The notes below the pieces were generated by a model. That model worked only from the letters and a program-made list of their open reading frames with translations. It made no database searches and was not told the origin of the DNA. Positions 44,970 through 54,839 of a stretch of 64,000 bases of DNA are shown piece by piece (the first letter of the stretch is position 1; each line of letters begins with the position of its first letter). The stretch is from Bacillota bacterium (GTDB taxonomy: Bacteria; Sysuimicrobiota; Sysuimicrobiia; Sysuimicrobiales; Segetimicrobiaceae), in contig JAJPJL010000003.1 of NCBI GenBank assembly GCA_021324255.1, positions 1 to 64,000 of the forward strand, read 5' to 3'. The translations under genes and the position numbers were made by a program.

Positions 44970-46311
44970 CCTGACGATCCGCGGCGCGGTGCTGGTGACG
45001 CCGCGCGGACGGTTCGCCGCCGATCTCCACGTCCAGGACGGCAAGGTCGCCGCGGTCGGCGCGCTCGACGCCCAGGCCGCCCGCGTCATCGACGCGGGCG
45101 GCCTCTTGGCGCTCCCGGGCGTGGTCGACAGCCACGTCCACTTCATGGACCCCGGCGACGCGGCGCGCGAAGACTTCGTCACCGGCAGCGCGGCGGCCGC
45201 GGCCGGCGGCGTGACGACCGTCATCGAGCACACGCACGGCGCCCCGGTACGCGACGCCGAGGAGCTGCGCCGCAAGGTCGCGCACCTGAGGCGCCGGTCC
45301 CTCGTCGACTTCGCCCTGGGCGCGCACGTATGGCCGGATCGCGTGGGGGATCTGCCGGCGCTGTGGACCGCAGGCGCCGCGTACCTCAAGGTGTTCACCT
45401 GCGAGACGCACGGGGTGCCGGCGGTGCTCGCCGGGGACCTCCTCCAGTGCTTTCGCACCGGCGCCCGGGCCGGCGCGACGTTCCTGGTGCACTGCGAAGA
45501 CCAGGCCATCACCCGGGAACGCGAGCGCGCCCTGCGCGCCGCGGCCCGCACCGACTACGGCGTCATCCCCGAATGGCGGAGCCGGGAGGCCGAGGCCGTG
45601 GCCGCCGCCGAGGTGGCCCTGATCGCACGGCTCACCGGGGCGCGGGCGGTCATCGCGCACACCAGCCATCCGCCGGTGGTCGACCTGGTGGCGCGCGAGC
45701 GGGCCGCCGGGGCGCCGCTGTGGGTGGAGAGCTGCCCGCAGTACTTCTACCTCCGGGAGAACGAGGTGCTGGCGCACGGACCGTTTCGGAAGTTTACGCC
45801 GCCCGCGCGGCTGCGCGATGCGGCCGACGCGGACGCCATGTGGCGGCGGCTCGCCGCCGGCGCGATCACGCACATCAGCACCGATCACGCGCCATCGACG
45901 CGCGCCCAGAAGCTCGAGGGCGACATCTGGACGTGTCACTTTGGCCTGCCCGGCGTGGAGACCACGCTCGCGCTGCTGCTCGACGCCGCGCACGAGGGCC
46001 GCATCGCGATGGAGCGCGTGGTGGACGCGCTCTGTGAGCAACCGGCCAGGATCTACGGGCTCTATCCTCGCAAGGGGACGCTTGCACCCGGGGCCGACGC
46101 CGACGTCACGCTCGTCGATCCGGCCCGGTCACGCGTGCTCGCCGATGCGGACGTGTTGAGCAAAGCGGGGTGGACGCCGTACGCCGGGCGCCGCGTGGTC
46201 GGCGCGGCGGTCATGACGTTTGTGAGAGGCCGCCTCGTCGCCCGCGAGGGGCGACCCGAGGGCGATCCTGGTTGGGGGGAGTGGTTGCCCGGCCGCGGCG
46301 CGATGGCCTAA
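44962..46311 (+). CDS. Dihydroorotase/hydantoinase family amidohydrolase
   Basis: 'LPGVVDSHVHFMDPGDAAREDFVTGSAAAAAGGVTTVIEHTH', 'THISTDHAPSTRAQK', 'LYPRKGTLAPGADADVTLVDPA'. GTG start. Confidence 0.92.
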   Translation: MLDLTIRGAVLVTPRGRFAADLHVQDGKVAAVGALDAQAARVIDAGGLLALPGVVDSHVHFMDPGDAAREDFVTGSAAAAAGGVTTVIEHTHGAPVRDAEELRRKVAHLRRRSLVDFALGAHVWPDRVGDLPALWTAGAAYLKVFTCETHGVPAVLAGDLLQCFRTGARAGATFLVHCEDQAITRERERALRAAARTDYGVIPEWRSREAEAVAAAEVALIARLTGARAVIAHTSHPPVVDLVARERAAGAPLWVESCPQYFYLRENEVLAHGPFRKFTPPARLRDAADADAMWRRLAAGAITHISTDHAPSTRAQKLEGDIWTCHFGLPGVETTLALLLDAAHEGRIAMERVVDALCEQPARIYGLYPRKGTLAPGADADVTLVDPARSRVLADADVLSKAGWTPYAGRRVVGAAVMTFVRGRLVAREGRPEGDPGWGEWLPGRGAMA

Positions 46312-46350
46312 ACTCGACCCGCGCGCGATGTCTCGCTGCGCCCGAGCGGC

Positions 46351-47523
46351 TTAGCGTTCACCCGCCGCGCCGGGCTCGGCCTTCCCGGCGTCGCTCCCCG
46401 GGCCCGCCACCACCACGCGCCGCCCCGTGTCGGCGGCGACGAGCAGCGCGTCGCACACGCGTGATGCCGCCAGGCCGTCGGCGAACGTCGCGCCGACCGG
46501 CTCGTGCGCGGTCCCGGTCACGCGCCGGACAAACTCGTCCCACTGGTGGACGAAGGTATGCTCCCATCCCAGGACATGACCCGGCGGCCACCACCGCCCG
46601 CCAAACGGGTGGTCGGGCTCGGTGACCAGCACGTCGGCCAAGCCCCGCGCGCGACCGCCGCCGCAGTACACCTGCAGCTCGTTCATGCGCTCGAGGTTGA
46701 ACGCGAGCGTGCCGTCCCGCCCGTTGACCTCGAAGGCGAGGAAGTTCTTGCGCCCCGGGCACATGCCGCCCGCCTCGAGCGTCCCCAGGGCGCCGCACTG
46801 AAACTCGAGCGTGGCCGCGACGGCGTCCTCCACGGTCACCGGCGCCTCGCCGCCGGGCGCGGGCCGCGCCGGCGTGTAGGTGCGGACGGCCGCGGTCACC
46901 GCGGTGATCGGGCCCACGAGAAAGTGCGCCAGATCGACGACGTGCGATGCCAGATCCGCGACGACACCGCTCCCGGCCCGCCCCCGATCGTGGCGCCAGG
47001 TATGCGGAGTCGCGGGGTCGAGCAAGGAGTCGTCGCTGTAGCGGCCACGGAAGTGGTAGACGCGGCCCAGCGCGCCGTCGCAAAGGAGGCGCCGCGCCAG
47101 GAGCACCGCCGGCACGAAGCGATAGTTGAACCCCGCCATCGACGCCGCGGCGCTCTGCTCCGCGCACGCGGCCATACGCTCCGCCTCACCCGCCGTCCTC
47201 GCCAGCGGCTTCTCGCACAGCACGGCCCGGCCGGCCGCGAGCGCGGCGATGCTGGGGCCGGCGTGGAGATCGTTCGGCCCGGCGTTGATCAGCGCGCCGA
47301 CCTCGGGATCGTCCAGGATGCCGCGCCAGTCGGCGGTCCAGCGCGGCGCGCCGAGCCGCCGGGCCGCGGCCTCCGTGCGGGCCGCGTCGCGGCCGGCGAG
47401 GACCACCAGGCGGGAGGCCGCCGGCGCGTCGGGAAACGCCTCGACGTGGCGCTTGAGCGCCACGACGTGGGCGCGCGCGATGGCCCCCGCGCCCAGGACC
47501 GCGACGCCGAGCACGCGGCGCAC
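46351..47523 (-). CDS. Gfo/Idh/MocA family oxidoreductase
   Basis: 'GVAVLGAGAIARAHVVALKRH', 'GRAVLCEKPLARTAGEAERMA', 'GFNYRFVPAVLLARRLL'. Confidence 0.92.
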   Translation of the reverse strand: MRRVLGVAVLGAGAIARAHVVALKRHVEAFPDAPAASRLVVLAGRDAARTEAAARRLGAPRWTADWRGILDDPEVGALINAGPNDLHAGPSIAALAAGRAVLCEKPLARTAGEAERMAACAEQSAAASMAGFNYRFVPAVLLARRLLCDGALGRVYHFRGRYSDDSLLDPATPHTWRHDRGRAGSGVVADLASHVVDLAHFLVGPITAVTAAVRTYTPARPAPGGEAPVTVEDAVAATLEFQCGALGTLEAGGMCPGRKNFLAFEVNGRDGTLAFNLERMNELQVYCGGGRARGLADVLVTEPDHPFGGRWWPPGHVLGWEHTFVHQWDEFVRRVTGTAHEPVGATFADGLAASRVCDALLVAADTGRRVVVAGPGSDAGKAEPGAAGER

Positions 47524-47531
47524 GGCGCCTC

Positions 47532-48809
47532 TTACAGGAGCGCCGCCGCGACCTTGCGGGCCGCGCGCACGATGTCGAACTCGTCGCGCTCGCTGAGGAG
47601 CGGGTGGAGGTCGATGTGCAGCGCGCGGCGCAGCAGGTCATCGGTCCGCGGGAACATGCCCTTCTCCAGCCGCGCACGCCCCTTGTAGTGCGGGCACTCC
47701 CACGCGCAGTGCCGCTCGGCGAACATGCGGCGCTCGATGATCTGGTCGAAGTGATAGTAGACGTGCTGGCCGCTGTCCCAGGCGATCGTGGCCGGCACCC
47801 CTTCCGCGATCAGCGCCGTGCTGAACGCACGGGCCAGATCCTCGGTCGGCAGGAAGAACATGAGCGTCGCGCCCGTGTCCCCCTCCGAGTCGCTCAGGCG
47901 GCGGACGGACACCCCCGGCAGGCCGCGCATGCCGTCCAGGATCGCCGCCTTGTGCGCGCGCATCCGCTCGATGATCCAGTCCATGCGCCGCAACTGCACC
48001 AACCCGATGGCGCCGGTAATCTCGCTCATGCGGAAGTTGATACCGATCATGAGCTGGTTCCCGAGCGGGAGCGTCTCGTCGAGCTCCTCCATCCGCACCG
48101 ACCCCTGGTCGTGGTAGCGCACCGCGCGCTCCCAGAGCGCCGGATCGTCGGTCACCACCATGCCGCCTTCGCCCGTCGTAATGACCTTGTGGTACTGGAG
48201 GCTGTAGGCGCCGATATCGCCGAGCGTGCCGAGGCGGCGCCCGCGATACCGCCCGCCCACGGCCTGCGCCGCGTCCTCCACGAGGCGCAGGTGGTGCCGG
48301 CTCGCGACGTCGCGGATCGGGGCCATGTCCGCGCCCGCCCCACGCATGTGCACCGGCAGGATGGCCTTGGTGCACGGCGTGATCGCGGCCTCGAGCGCTG
48401 CCGGGTCCATGGTGAGCGTGTCGTCGATGTCCACGAACACGGGCACCGCGCCGAGGTGCACCACGGCGTTGACGGTGGCCACCCAGGTGTAGGTGGGCAC
48501 GATGACCTCGTCGCCGGGCCCGACGCCGAGCGCGGCCAGCGCCGTCATGAGCGCCGCGGTGCCGGAGGTGACGCCGACGGCGTGGCGCGCGCCCATCGTG
48601 TCGGCGAAGGCGCGCTCGAACTGCGCCACCTTGCGCAGCGGCCGCGGGCCGTAGTGGCGGAACAGGCTCTGGCTGTCCAGCACCTCCATCACGGCCGCCT
48701 TTTCTTCCTCGCCGATGAGCAATCCGCCCGGATACCCCGGCAGGAGGGGTTCCGTGCGGACCGGCGTGCCGCCGTGGGCGGCCAGACGCTCAGCAGAGTG
48801 ACGCGCCAT
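47532..48809 (-). CDS. DegT/DnrJ/EryC1/StrS aminotransferase family protein
   Basis: 'GVTSGTAALMTALAALGVGPGDEVIVPTYTWVATVNAVVHLGAVPVFVDID', 'LVEDAAQAVGGRYRG', 'YSLQYHKVITTGEGGMVVTDD'. Confidence 0.95.
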   Translation of the reverse strand: MARHSAERLAAHGGTPVRTEPLLPGYPGGLLIGEEEKAAVMEVLDSQSLFRHYGPRPLRKVAQFERAFADTMGARHAVGVTSGTAALMTALAALGVGPGDEVIVPTYTWVATVNAVVHLGAVPVFVDIDDTLTMDPAALEAAITPCTKAILPVHMRGAGADMAPIRDVASRHHLRLVEDAAQAVGGRYRGRRLGTLGDIGAYSLQYHKVITTGEGGMVVTDDPALWERAVRYHDQGSVRMEELDETLPLGNQLMIGINFRMSEITGAIGLVQLRRMDWIIERMRAHKAAILDGMRGLPGVSVRRLSDSEGDTGATLMFFLPTEDLARAFSTALIAEGVPATIAWDSGQHVYYHFDQIIERRMFAERHCAWECPHYKGRARLEKGMFPRTDDLLRRALHIDLHPLLSERDEFDIVRAARKVAAALL

Positions 48810-49863
48810 GAGGACCTCCCGTGGTACCCCTGATCACAAGCTCGTTCGGTAGGACCACCGGCGCGGGATCGACATCGCGGCCGTGGATCAGGTCGAGGAG
48901 CCGCCGCGCCGCTTCGCGGCCCATGTCCTCCTTGTGCACCCGAACCGTCGTCAATGGCGGATTGGTGACCGATGCCAGCTCGATGTCGTCCATGCCGACG
49001 ACCGACAGGTCGGCGGGGATCCGGAGGCCGCGATCGCGCGCGGCGTTGATGACGCCGAGCGCCATCATGTCCGTGACCGCGAAGATCGCGGTGGGCGGAC
49101 CGGCGCGATCGAGGAGCCGTCCCGCCGCCGCGCGCGCGCACTCCGCGTCGATCGCGCAGCGCACTTCGAGCGCCGGATCGGCGGAGACCCCGGCATCGCG
49201 CAGCGCGCGGCGATATCCGGCGCGCGTATCCGACCCAAACGGGTACTCCACGTCCGCGCCAACAAATCCGATCCGCCGGTGGCCGAGGGCGGCGAGGTGG
49301 CTCGTCGCGGCGTAGGCGCCCCCGGTGTTGTCGTTGACGATCGCCGGTGCGATCGCCTCCGGGTAGTAGTTGTCCAGGAGCACGACCGGTGTGCCGGCCT
49401 CCAGCACCCTCCTCGCCCAATGGACGTCGACGGCGCCGGCGAGCAGCATGCCGTCGATCTCCCGGGCCCGCGCCATCTGCACAAACTGCGGCGCCTGCTC
49501 GTCGAACCGCACGGCCGGCGTAATGAGCATGCGGAATCCCTCGGTCTCGAGCGCGGTGCCGACGCCGGAGAGCAGCGCGCGGTAGAAGAGATCGGAAAAG
49601 AAGCCGCTCATGTTCATCCCGGGGACGATCGCGACGCAGTCCGACCGGCCGCGGCTCAGGCGCCGCGCCGCGGCGTGGGGCGTGTAGTGAAGCTCGCGAG
49701 CGGCGGCCGCGACACGTTCCTTGGTCCCGGCGCTGATGCGCGCATGACCGTTGAGCGCCTGCGATGCGGTCGGGACCGACACGCCGGCCAGGCGCGCGAC
49801 ATCTCGTAGCCGGCTCGGCCGCGCACGCGGCGCCACATTAACCGCGGAGATTGGTTCGCTCAT
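48790..49863 (-). CDS. LacI family transcriptional regulator
   Basis: HTH 'SRLRDVARLAGVSVPTASQALNGHARISAGTKERVAAAARELHYTPHAAARRL'; 'LSVVGMDDIELASVTNPPLTTVRV'. ATG at 49863. Confidence 0.95.
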   Translation of the reverse strand: MSEPISAVNVAPRARPSRLRDVARLAGVSVPTASQALNGHARISAGTKERVAAAARELHYTPHAAARRLSRGRSDCVAIVPGMNMSGFFSDLFYRALLSGVGTALETEGFRMLITPAVRFDEQAPQFVQMARAREIDGMLLAGAVDVHWARRVLEAGTPVVLLDNYYPEAIAPAIVNDNTGGAYAATSHLAALGHRRIGFVGADVEYPFGSDTRAGYRRALRDAGVSADPALEVRCAIDAECARAAAGRLLDRAGPPTAIFAVTDMMALGVINAARDRGLRIPADLSVVGMDDIELASVTNPPLTTVRVHKEDMGREAARRLLDLIHGRDVDPAPVVLPNELVIRGTTGGPHGASLC

Positions 49864-49897
49864 CCTGGGGTGCCTCCGCACCACATGTTTTATGTAA

Positions 49898-49933
49898 TCG
49901 AAGCGGTTTGAATTTGTCAAATCGATTTGACAA
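49898..49933. promoter_or_regulatory. Double LacI-family operator (TCGAAGCGGTTTGA and TTGTCAAATCGATTTGACAA)
   Basis: 20-bp perfect palindrome at 49914-49933 and a second site at 49898-49911. Both fit TCRAANCGNTTYGA, with centres 19 bp apart, between lacI and the binding-protein gene. Confidence 0.85.
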
Positions 49934-49955
49934 TTCGCGACCGCATGTGTAGACT
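49927..49955 (+). promoter_or_regulatory. Sigma-70-like promoter TTGACA-N17-TAGACT overlapping the operator
   Basis: TTGACA at 49927-49932 lies within the palindrome; TAGACT at 49950-49955 after a 17-nt spacer. Confidence 0.65.
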
Positions 49956-50046
49956 GCCGTTAAAATCTCAAATCTCTCTCGCGGTACCGAGTTTTCCGCA
50001 GGGCACGAACGTCGAGACTCCTTCTACCTGTAGGGAGGTGTCCGTC

Positions 50047-51321
50047 ATGCGGGCCAGGCCGTCGTCGTGCAGGATAGCGGTACTGTGTGTTGTGGTCTTG
50101 CTTGCGTTCACGATTGCGCCGCTCGCCAATGCCGCAGGCTCCCCGGTCGAGATCAAATGGATGGAATGGTGGGTCCACGAGTGGGGCCCCGACAACTTCA
50201 ACAATCTCATCGCCGGGTTCGAGAAAGCCAACCCCGATATCAAGGTCACGGTGGTCGATACGCCGTACCCTCAGATGTCCGGCAAACTGGACGCCGCGGC
50301 GGCGGGCGGTGAAACCTACGACCTGTTCGGCGTGGAGGGCAGCTGGCTGCCCGGCCTCGACAAGCTCGGCTACGTTGAAGACCTGGACCCGTGGCTCGCG
50401 AAGCACAAGGACTTCGCGGACAACCTCCTCCCGACCGCGCGGCGCAAGATCAACGGCCGGACGCTGTCGTTCTGCCTGTACATGATCCCGTACCAATTCG
50501 CGTATAACGTCGATCAGTTTGCGGCGGCCGGGCTCCGGCCCCCGACGAACTGGGACGAGTTCATCCAGGTCGAGAAGAAGCTGCGCAATCCCGGCGCCAA
50601 CAAATACGGCATGAGCATGCCGCTCGCCGACGGCGGCTTCGCGCTCACCCGGTACTTCGGCTTCCGGCTCGCGCAGGAAGGCGGCCAGTTTCTCGACGCC
50701 AGCGGCCGGGCGGTCTTCAACTCCCCGCAGGGCGTCGCGGCGTTGACGTGGTGGAAGAACTTCTACCAGATGGGGCTCGTCGTGCCCGGATCGTTCGGCG
50801 AGGATCAGGCGCGGATGCTCGAGTACATTGCGAGCGGGCAGGTGGCGAGCATCATTGACGGCCCGTTCATCTGGTCCAAGTCCAAGCAGATCGACCCGAA
50901 GATCAAGCTCGCGTACGCGCCGGCGTGGCACGCGAAGACGGGCGGGTACCTGTGGAGCTGCAGCGGCGTGGGGATGAGCGCCAAGTCGCAGAACAAGGAC
51001 GCGGCGTGGAAGTTTTTGGAGTATCTGTACTCTCCCACGGTCGCGGTCAACATGACCAAGGCGATCAGCCTCCCCTGGGCGACCCACGCCGCGATGACGT
51101 CGCTCAACGGCAGCACGGACCCGATGCTCCGGTACATCCCGCAGTTTGCCAACCAGGACACGGCCGCCAACATCGTGCTCCCGGCGCTCCCCGACACGGG
51201 GACGCTCTTCGACCTGTTCAAGACGACGTTCCAAAACGCCGTGAGCGGCAAGACGCCCGTCAAGGAGGCGCTGGACCAGGCGGCGGCGGCCTGGCAATCG
51301 GCCATCGCGAAGTCCAAGTAG
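50047..51321 (+). CDS. Extracellular solute-binding protein (CUT1 sugar ABC type)
   Basis: Signal peptide; 'VEIKWMEWWVHEWGPDNFNNLIAGFEKANPDIKVTVVDTPYPQMSGKLDAA'. GGGAGGTG upstream. Confidence 0.93.
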   Translation: MRARPSSCRIAVLCVVVLLAFTIAPLANAAGSPVEIKWMEWWVHEWGPDNFNNLIAGFEKANPDIKVTVVDTPYPQMSGKLDAAAAGGETYDLFGVEGSWLPGLDKLGYVEDLDPWLAKHKDFADNLLPTARRKINGRTLSFCLYMIPYQFAYNVDQFAAAGLRPPTNWDEFIQVEKKLRNPGANKYGMSMPLADGGFALTRYFGFRLAQEGGQFLDASGRAVFNSPQGVAALTWWKNFYQMGLVVPGSFGEDQARMLEYIASGQVASIIDGPFIWSKSKQIDPKIKLAYAPAWHAKTGGYLWSCSGVGMSAKSQNKDAAWKFLEYLYSPTVAVNMTKAISLPWATHAAMTSLNGSTDPMLRYIPQFANQDTAANIVLPALPDTGTLFDLFKTTFQNAVSGKTPVKEALDQAAAAWQSAIAKSK

Positions 51322-51355
51322 TCCCGGGGGCCGCCGGAGTCTCCGGGGTCGCGCC

Positions 51356-52399
51356 GTGAGGGACCGCCCGCGCCGTTACGCCGCGCCGGAGCGGTGGGCC
51401 GCGTCCCCCGGGGGCGCCCTGGGCCGCCGTGCCGGCCCGCCGCTCCCGGAGGCGCCGGGGTCGCGGCGCGCGGGCACGGCCGCGGACGCCGGGCCCCGCC
51501 CGGCCGCGGGGACCGCGCGGCGGCTGCCGGGGTACGTCGCGGGATACCTGTTCGTGGCGCCGGCGATCTTGTACCTCGTCCTCACCGCGGTCTATCCGGT
51601 CGCGACCGTGGTGGCGATGGGGCTGCAGGACGTCACGGCCGGGCGGTGGCACTTCGTGGGCGCCGCGCACTACGCCGCGGTGCTACGCGACCCGATCTTT
51701 TGGAACGCCGTGTGGAACACCTCGATCTTCACCGCGGCGTCGGTCGTGCTGCAGCTCGCCGTGGGTCTGGGCTTCGCGCTCCTCCTCCACGAGACGTGGT
51801 TCCATCGCGGCGTCCGCAACACGATGCGCGGGGCGCTCATCCTCCCGTGGGTGTTTTCGACGGCCGCGGCGGCGTTGATGTGGTCCCTCCTGTACGACCC
51901 GTACGGCCTGTTCAACTACCTCGCGGTCGGGGTGTTGCACTGGCCCCAGCCCATTGCCTGGCTCGGCGACGCCCGGCTGGCGCTCGGCGCGATTATCGTC
52001 GTCAATACATGGAAGAGCTATCCGTTCTACATGGTGGCGCTGCTCGGCGCCCTTCAAAACATCCTCCCCGAACTGTACGACGCCGCGAAGGTAGACGGCG
52101 CCGGCCCGTGGCAGCGGTTCGTCGCCGTGACGCTCCCGCAGCTGCGGACGGTGCTCGTGGCGATCTCCACCGTCGATCTCATCACGACGTTCGGGCACGT
52201 GGACCTCGTCAACATGCTGACGCAGGGCGGCCCCGGCCGGGCGACCGAGACCGTCGCGTTCTACGTGTACCGGACCGCCCTCCTCGACGGCAACCTCACC
52301 AGGGGCGCGGCGACCAGCACGATCATGCTGGTGCTGCTCGTGCTCGGCACGCAGGCCTACCTCCGCGCGCTGGCGCGGCGGGGAGAGCCGTCGTGGTGA
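51356..52399 (+). CDS. Sugar ABC transporter permease (MalF/UgpA-like)
   Basis: 'PELYDAAKVDGAGPWQRFVAVTLPQLRTVLVAISTVDLI' EAA motif; start approximate. Confidence 0.92.
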   Translation: MRDRPRRYAAPERWAASPGGALGRRAGPPLPEAPGSRRAGTAADAGPRPAAGTARRLPGYVAGYLFVAPAILYLVLTAVYPVATVVAMGLQDVTAGRWHFVGAAHYAAVLRDPIFWNAVWNTSIFTAASVVLQLAVGLGFALLLHETWFHRGVRNTMRGALILPWVFSTAAAALMWSLLYDPYGLFNYLAVGVLHWPQPIAWLGDARLALGAIIVVNTWKSYPFYMVALLGALQNILPELYDAAKVDGAGPWQRFVAVTLPQLRTVLVAISTVDLITTFGHVDLVNMLTQGGPGRATETVAFYVYRTALLDGNLTRGAATSTIMLVLLVLGTQAYLRALARRGEPSW

Positions 52400-53244
52400 C
52401 CGCTTCCTCGCGCGGCCGGGCCCGCGCCCTCGGCCACCACGTGTGGCTCGTGGGGCTCACGTCGGTGGCGGCGGCGGTGATCCTCGTCCCCGTGGCGTGG
52501 ATGGTGAGCGCGAGCGTGCGTCCGATCCGGGAGGTGCTAACGTATCCGCCGGTCCTGGTGCCCAAGACGGTCTCCGGCGAATACATGGCGCGCATCCTGC
52601 ACGATCCGACGTATCAGCGTTTCTTTGCCAACAGTATCGTGCTCTCCCTCGGGGCGCTGGTGCTGTCCCTGACGCTCGGCGCCCTGGCCGGCTACGGGTT
52701 CTCGCGGTTTCGCCTGCCCGGAGGACAGGCGATGTTGCTCGGCATCCTGAGCGTGCTGATGTTGCCGCGCGTGACGCTGATCGTCCCGTACTTTCGGCTG
52801 GCGCATGTCGTCGGCCTGTACGACACCCTGCCCGGCCTGATCGTCGCCAACACGGCGTTTTTGCTGCCCATCGCCACCTGGCTGATCAAGGGCTACCTCG
52901 ATTCGATCCCGCAGGAACTCGACGAGGCCGCGATGGTGGACGGGTGCACGCGCGTGCAGAGCCTGCGTAAGGTGGTGGCCCCGCTCGCCGTGCCGGGGCT
53001 CGTCGGCGTGGCGGCGTTCATCTTTATCGGCGCCTGGAACGAGTACCTCCTGGCCGTCGTGCTCACCGAGACCCCGCGGTCGCAGACGCTGACCGTGGGC
53101 CTCGCGTCCTTCTTCGGGCAGTACGTGCGGGACTGGAACGGGATCATGGCCCTGTCGACGCTCGCCAGCGTGCCGCTCGTCGCGATCTTCGTGTTCCTGC
53201 AACGCTGGGTCGTCCAGGGCATGAGCGCCGGCGCGGTCAAATAG
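52396..53244 (+). CDS. Carbohydrate ABC transporter permease (MalG-like)
   Basis: 'PQELDEAAMVDGCTRVQSLRKVVAPLAVPGLVGVAAFIFIGAWNEYLLAVVL'. GTG start overlaps upstream stop. Confidence 0.93.
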   Translation: MTASSRGRARALGHHVWLVGLTSVAAAVILVPVAWMVSASVRPIREVLTYPPVLVPKTVSGEYMARILHDPTYQRFFANSIVLSLGALVLSLTLGALAGYGFSRFRLPGGQAMLLGILSVLMLPRVTLIVPYFRLAHVVGLYDTLPGLIVANTAFLLPIATWLIKGYLDSIPQELDEAAMVDGCTRVQSLRKVVAPLAVPGLVGVAAFIFIGAWNEYLLAVVLTETPRSQTLTVGLASFFGQYVRDWNGIMALSTLASVPLVAIFVFLQRWVVQGMSAGAVK

Positions 53245-53284
53245 GCCGGCGGCCGGAGCCGCCGCGGAACCGGGAGGGATCCGG

Positions 53285-54748
53285 ATGCGCATCGGGATCG
53301 CGGGGATCAGCCACGAAGCCTTGACCTTCTCGCCGGTGAGCCAGGCGCTCGAGGACTTCCGCGTGCTGCGCGGCCCCGAGATCTTGGGGTACCGGGGGCT
53401 CGGCGACGCGGCGCGCGCCCTTGACATCGAGCCGGTGCCGCTGCTCGTGGCTCAGGCGCACTGTCCGTCCGGCGTGGTCGAGGAACGCGCGTATCTGGAC
53501 CTCCGCGACGAGATGCTCCAGCGGCTCCACGACGCGGGGCCGCTCGACGGCGTGTGCCTCATCCTACACGGCGCGATGCTCGTGGAGCATATCGGAAGCG
53601 GCGAGACCGACCAGGTCCGCATGGTGCGGGCCGCCCTGGGCCGCGACATCCCGATCGCGGTGCGGCTGGACCCCCACGCAAATCTCACGGAGGAGTTTGC
53701 GAACAAGGCCGACACGTGGGCGTGTTTCCGCACCGCGCCGCACCGGGACCAGGCGGAAACGCTGCACCGCACGCTGGGACTCCTGGCCGAGTGCGTGCGC
53801 GCGGGCCGGCGGCCGCGGCCCGTGTTCATCCGGGTGCCGCTGTTGCTGCCGGGGGAACGCGCCACCACGGCCGTGGAGCCGATGCGGTCCCTGCTCGCGA
53901 TGGCGCGCGAGATCGAGGCCCTGCCGGGGATCCTGAACGCGGAGGTGCTCATCGGCTTCGGCTGGGCCGACACGTGGCACGCGGGCGCCAGCGTGCTCGT
54001 GACGGCCCGGGACGAGGACCACGTGCCCGAGGCCCGCCGCCAGGCGCGGCGGCTCGCGCAACGGATGTGGGACGAGCGGGAGCGCTTCACGTTCGATCAG
54101 CAGGTCGCGCGGTCCGCGGACGAGGCCATCGACGCTGCGCTCCGCGCCGAGGAGCGCCCGGTCTTCATCGCCGACTCCGGGGACAACCCCACGGCCGGCG
54201 CGCCGGGAGACTCCACGCACGTGCTCGCGCGGCTGGTGGCGCGGCGGGTGCCGGACGCCGTCGTGGCGGGCTTCCCCGACCCGGCGGCCGCCCACGCCTG
54301 CTTCCAGCGCGGCGTCGGTGGCACGGTGACGGTGGACGTCGGCGGCAAGCTCGACACCGTGCACGGCGCGCCCGTGAGGATGACCGGTACGGTCGAGCAC
54401 CTGCACCGCGCCACGGCGCCGGAGGACGTGAACTTGGCGACGCTGCGAGCGAACGGCGTCCGGGTCATCCTCTCCGACCGCCGCTACACCTACCACGGGC
54501 CGGACGACTTCGCGAAGGCCGGCATTGACGTCCTGGCGCACAAGCTCATCGTCATCAAGCTCGGGTATCTCATGGCCCCGCTGCGCGAGATCGCGCGCCG
54601 GGAAATTCTGGCGCTCACGCCCGGCTTCGCGGACATGGAGCTGACGCGCCTGCCGTACCGCTATGTCACCCGGCCCGTGTACCCGCTCGACGTCGAGATG
54701 CGGTGGCATCCGATCATCACGAACACGGCCGCCTACGGCGAAGCATGA
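53285..54748 (+). CDS. M81 family metallopeptidase (MlrC-like)
   Basis: 'RIGIAGISHEALTFSPVSQALEDF', 'LILHGAMLVEHIGSGETDQVRMVRAALGRDIPIAVRLDPHANLTEEF', 'FIADSGDNPTAGAPGDSTHVLARLV'. Confidence 0.92.
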   Translation: MRIGIAGISHEALTFSPVSQALEDFRVLRGPEILGYRGLGDAARALDIEPVPLLVAQAHCPSGVVEERAYLDLRDEMLQRLHDAGPLDGVCLILHGAMLVEHIGSGETDQVRMVRAALGRDIPIAVRLDPHANLTEEFANKADTWACFRTAPHRDQAETLHRTLGLLAECVRAGRRPRPVFIRVPLLLPGERATTAVEPMRSLLAMAREIEALPGILNAEVLIGFGWADTWHAGASVLVTARDEDHVPEARRQARRLAQRMWDERERFTFDQQVARSADEAIDAALRAEERPVFIADSGDNPTAGAPGDSTHVLARLVARRVPDAVVAGFPDPAAAHACFQRGVGGTVTVDVGGKLDTVHGAPVRMTGTVEHLHRATAPEDVNLATLRANGVRVILSDRRYTYHGPDDFAKAGIDVLAHKLIVIKLGYLMAPLREIARREILALTPGFADMELTRLPYRYVTRPVYPLDVEMRWHPIITNTAAYGEA

Positions 54749-54839
54749 CGCGGTCCGCCGCGCATCCCGAACCGGCGGCGGACCGCCCCGGGCCGGAACG
54801 CGCGGGCGCCGGTCGCCGGCGCCGGATGGAGGACCGCCT

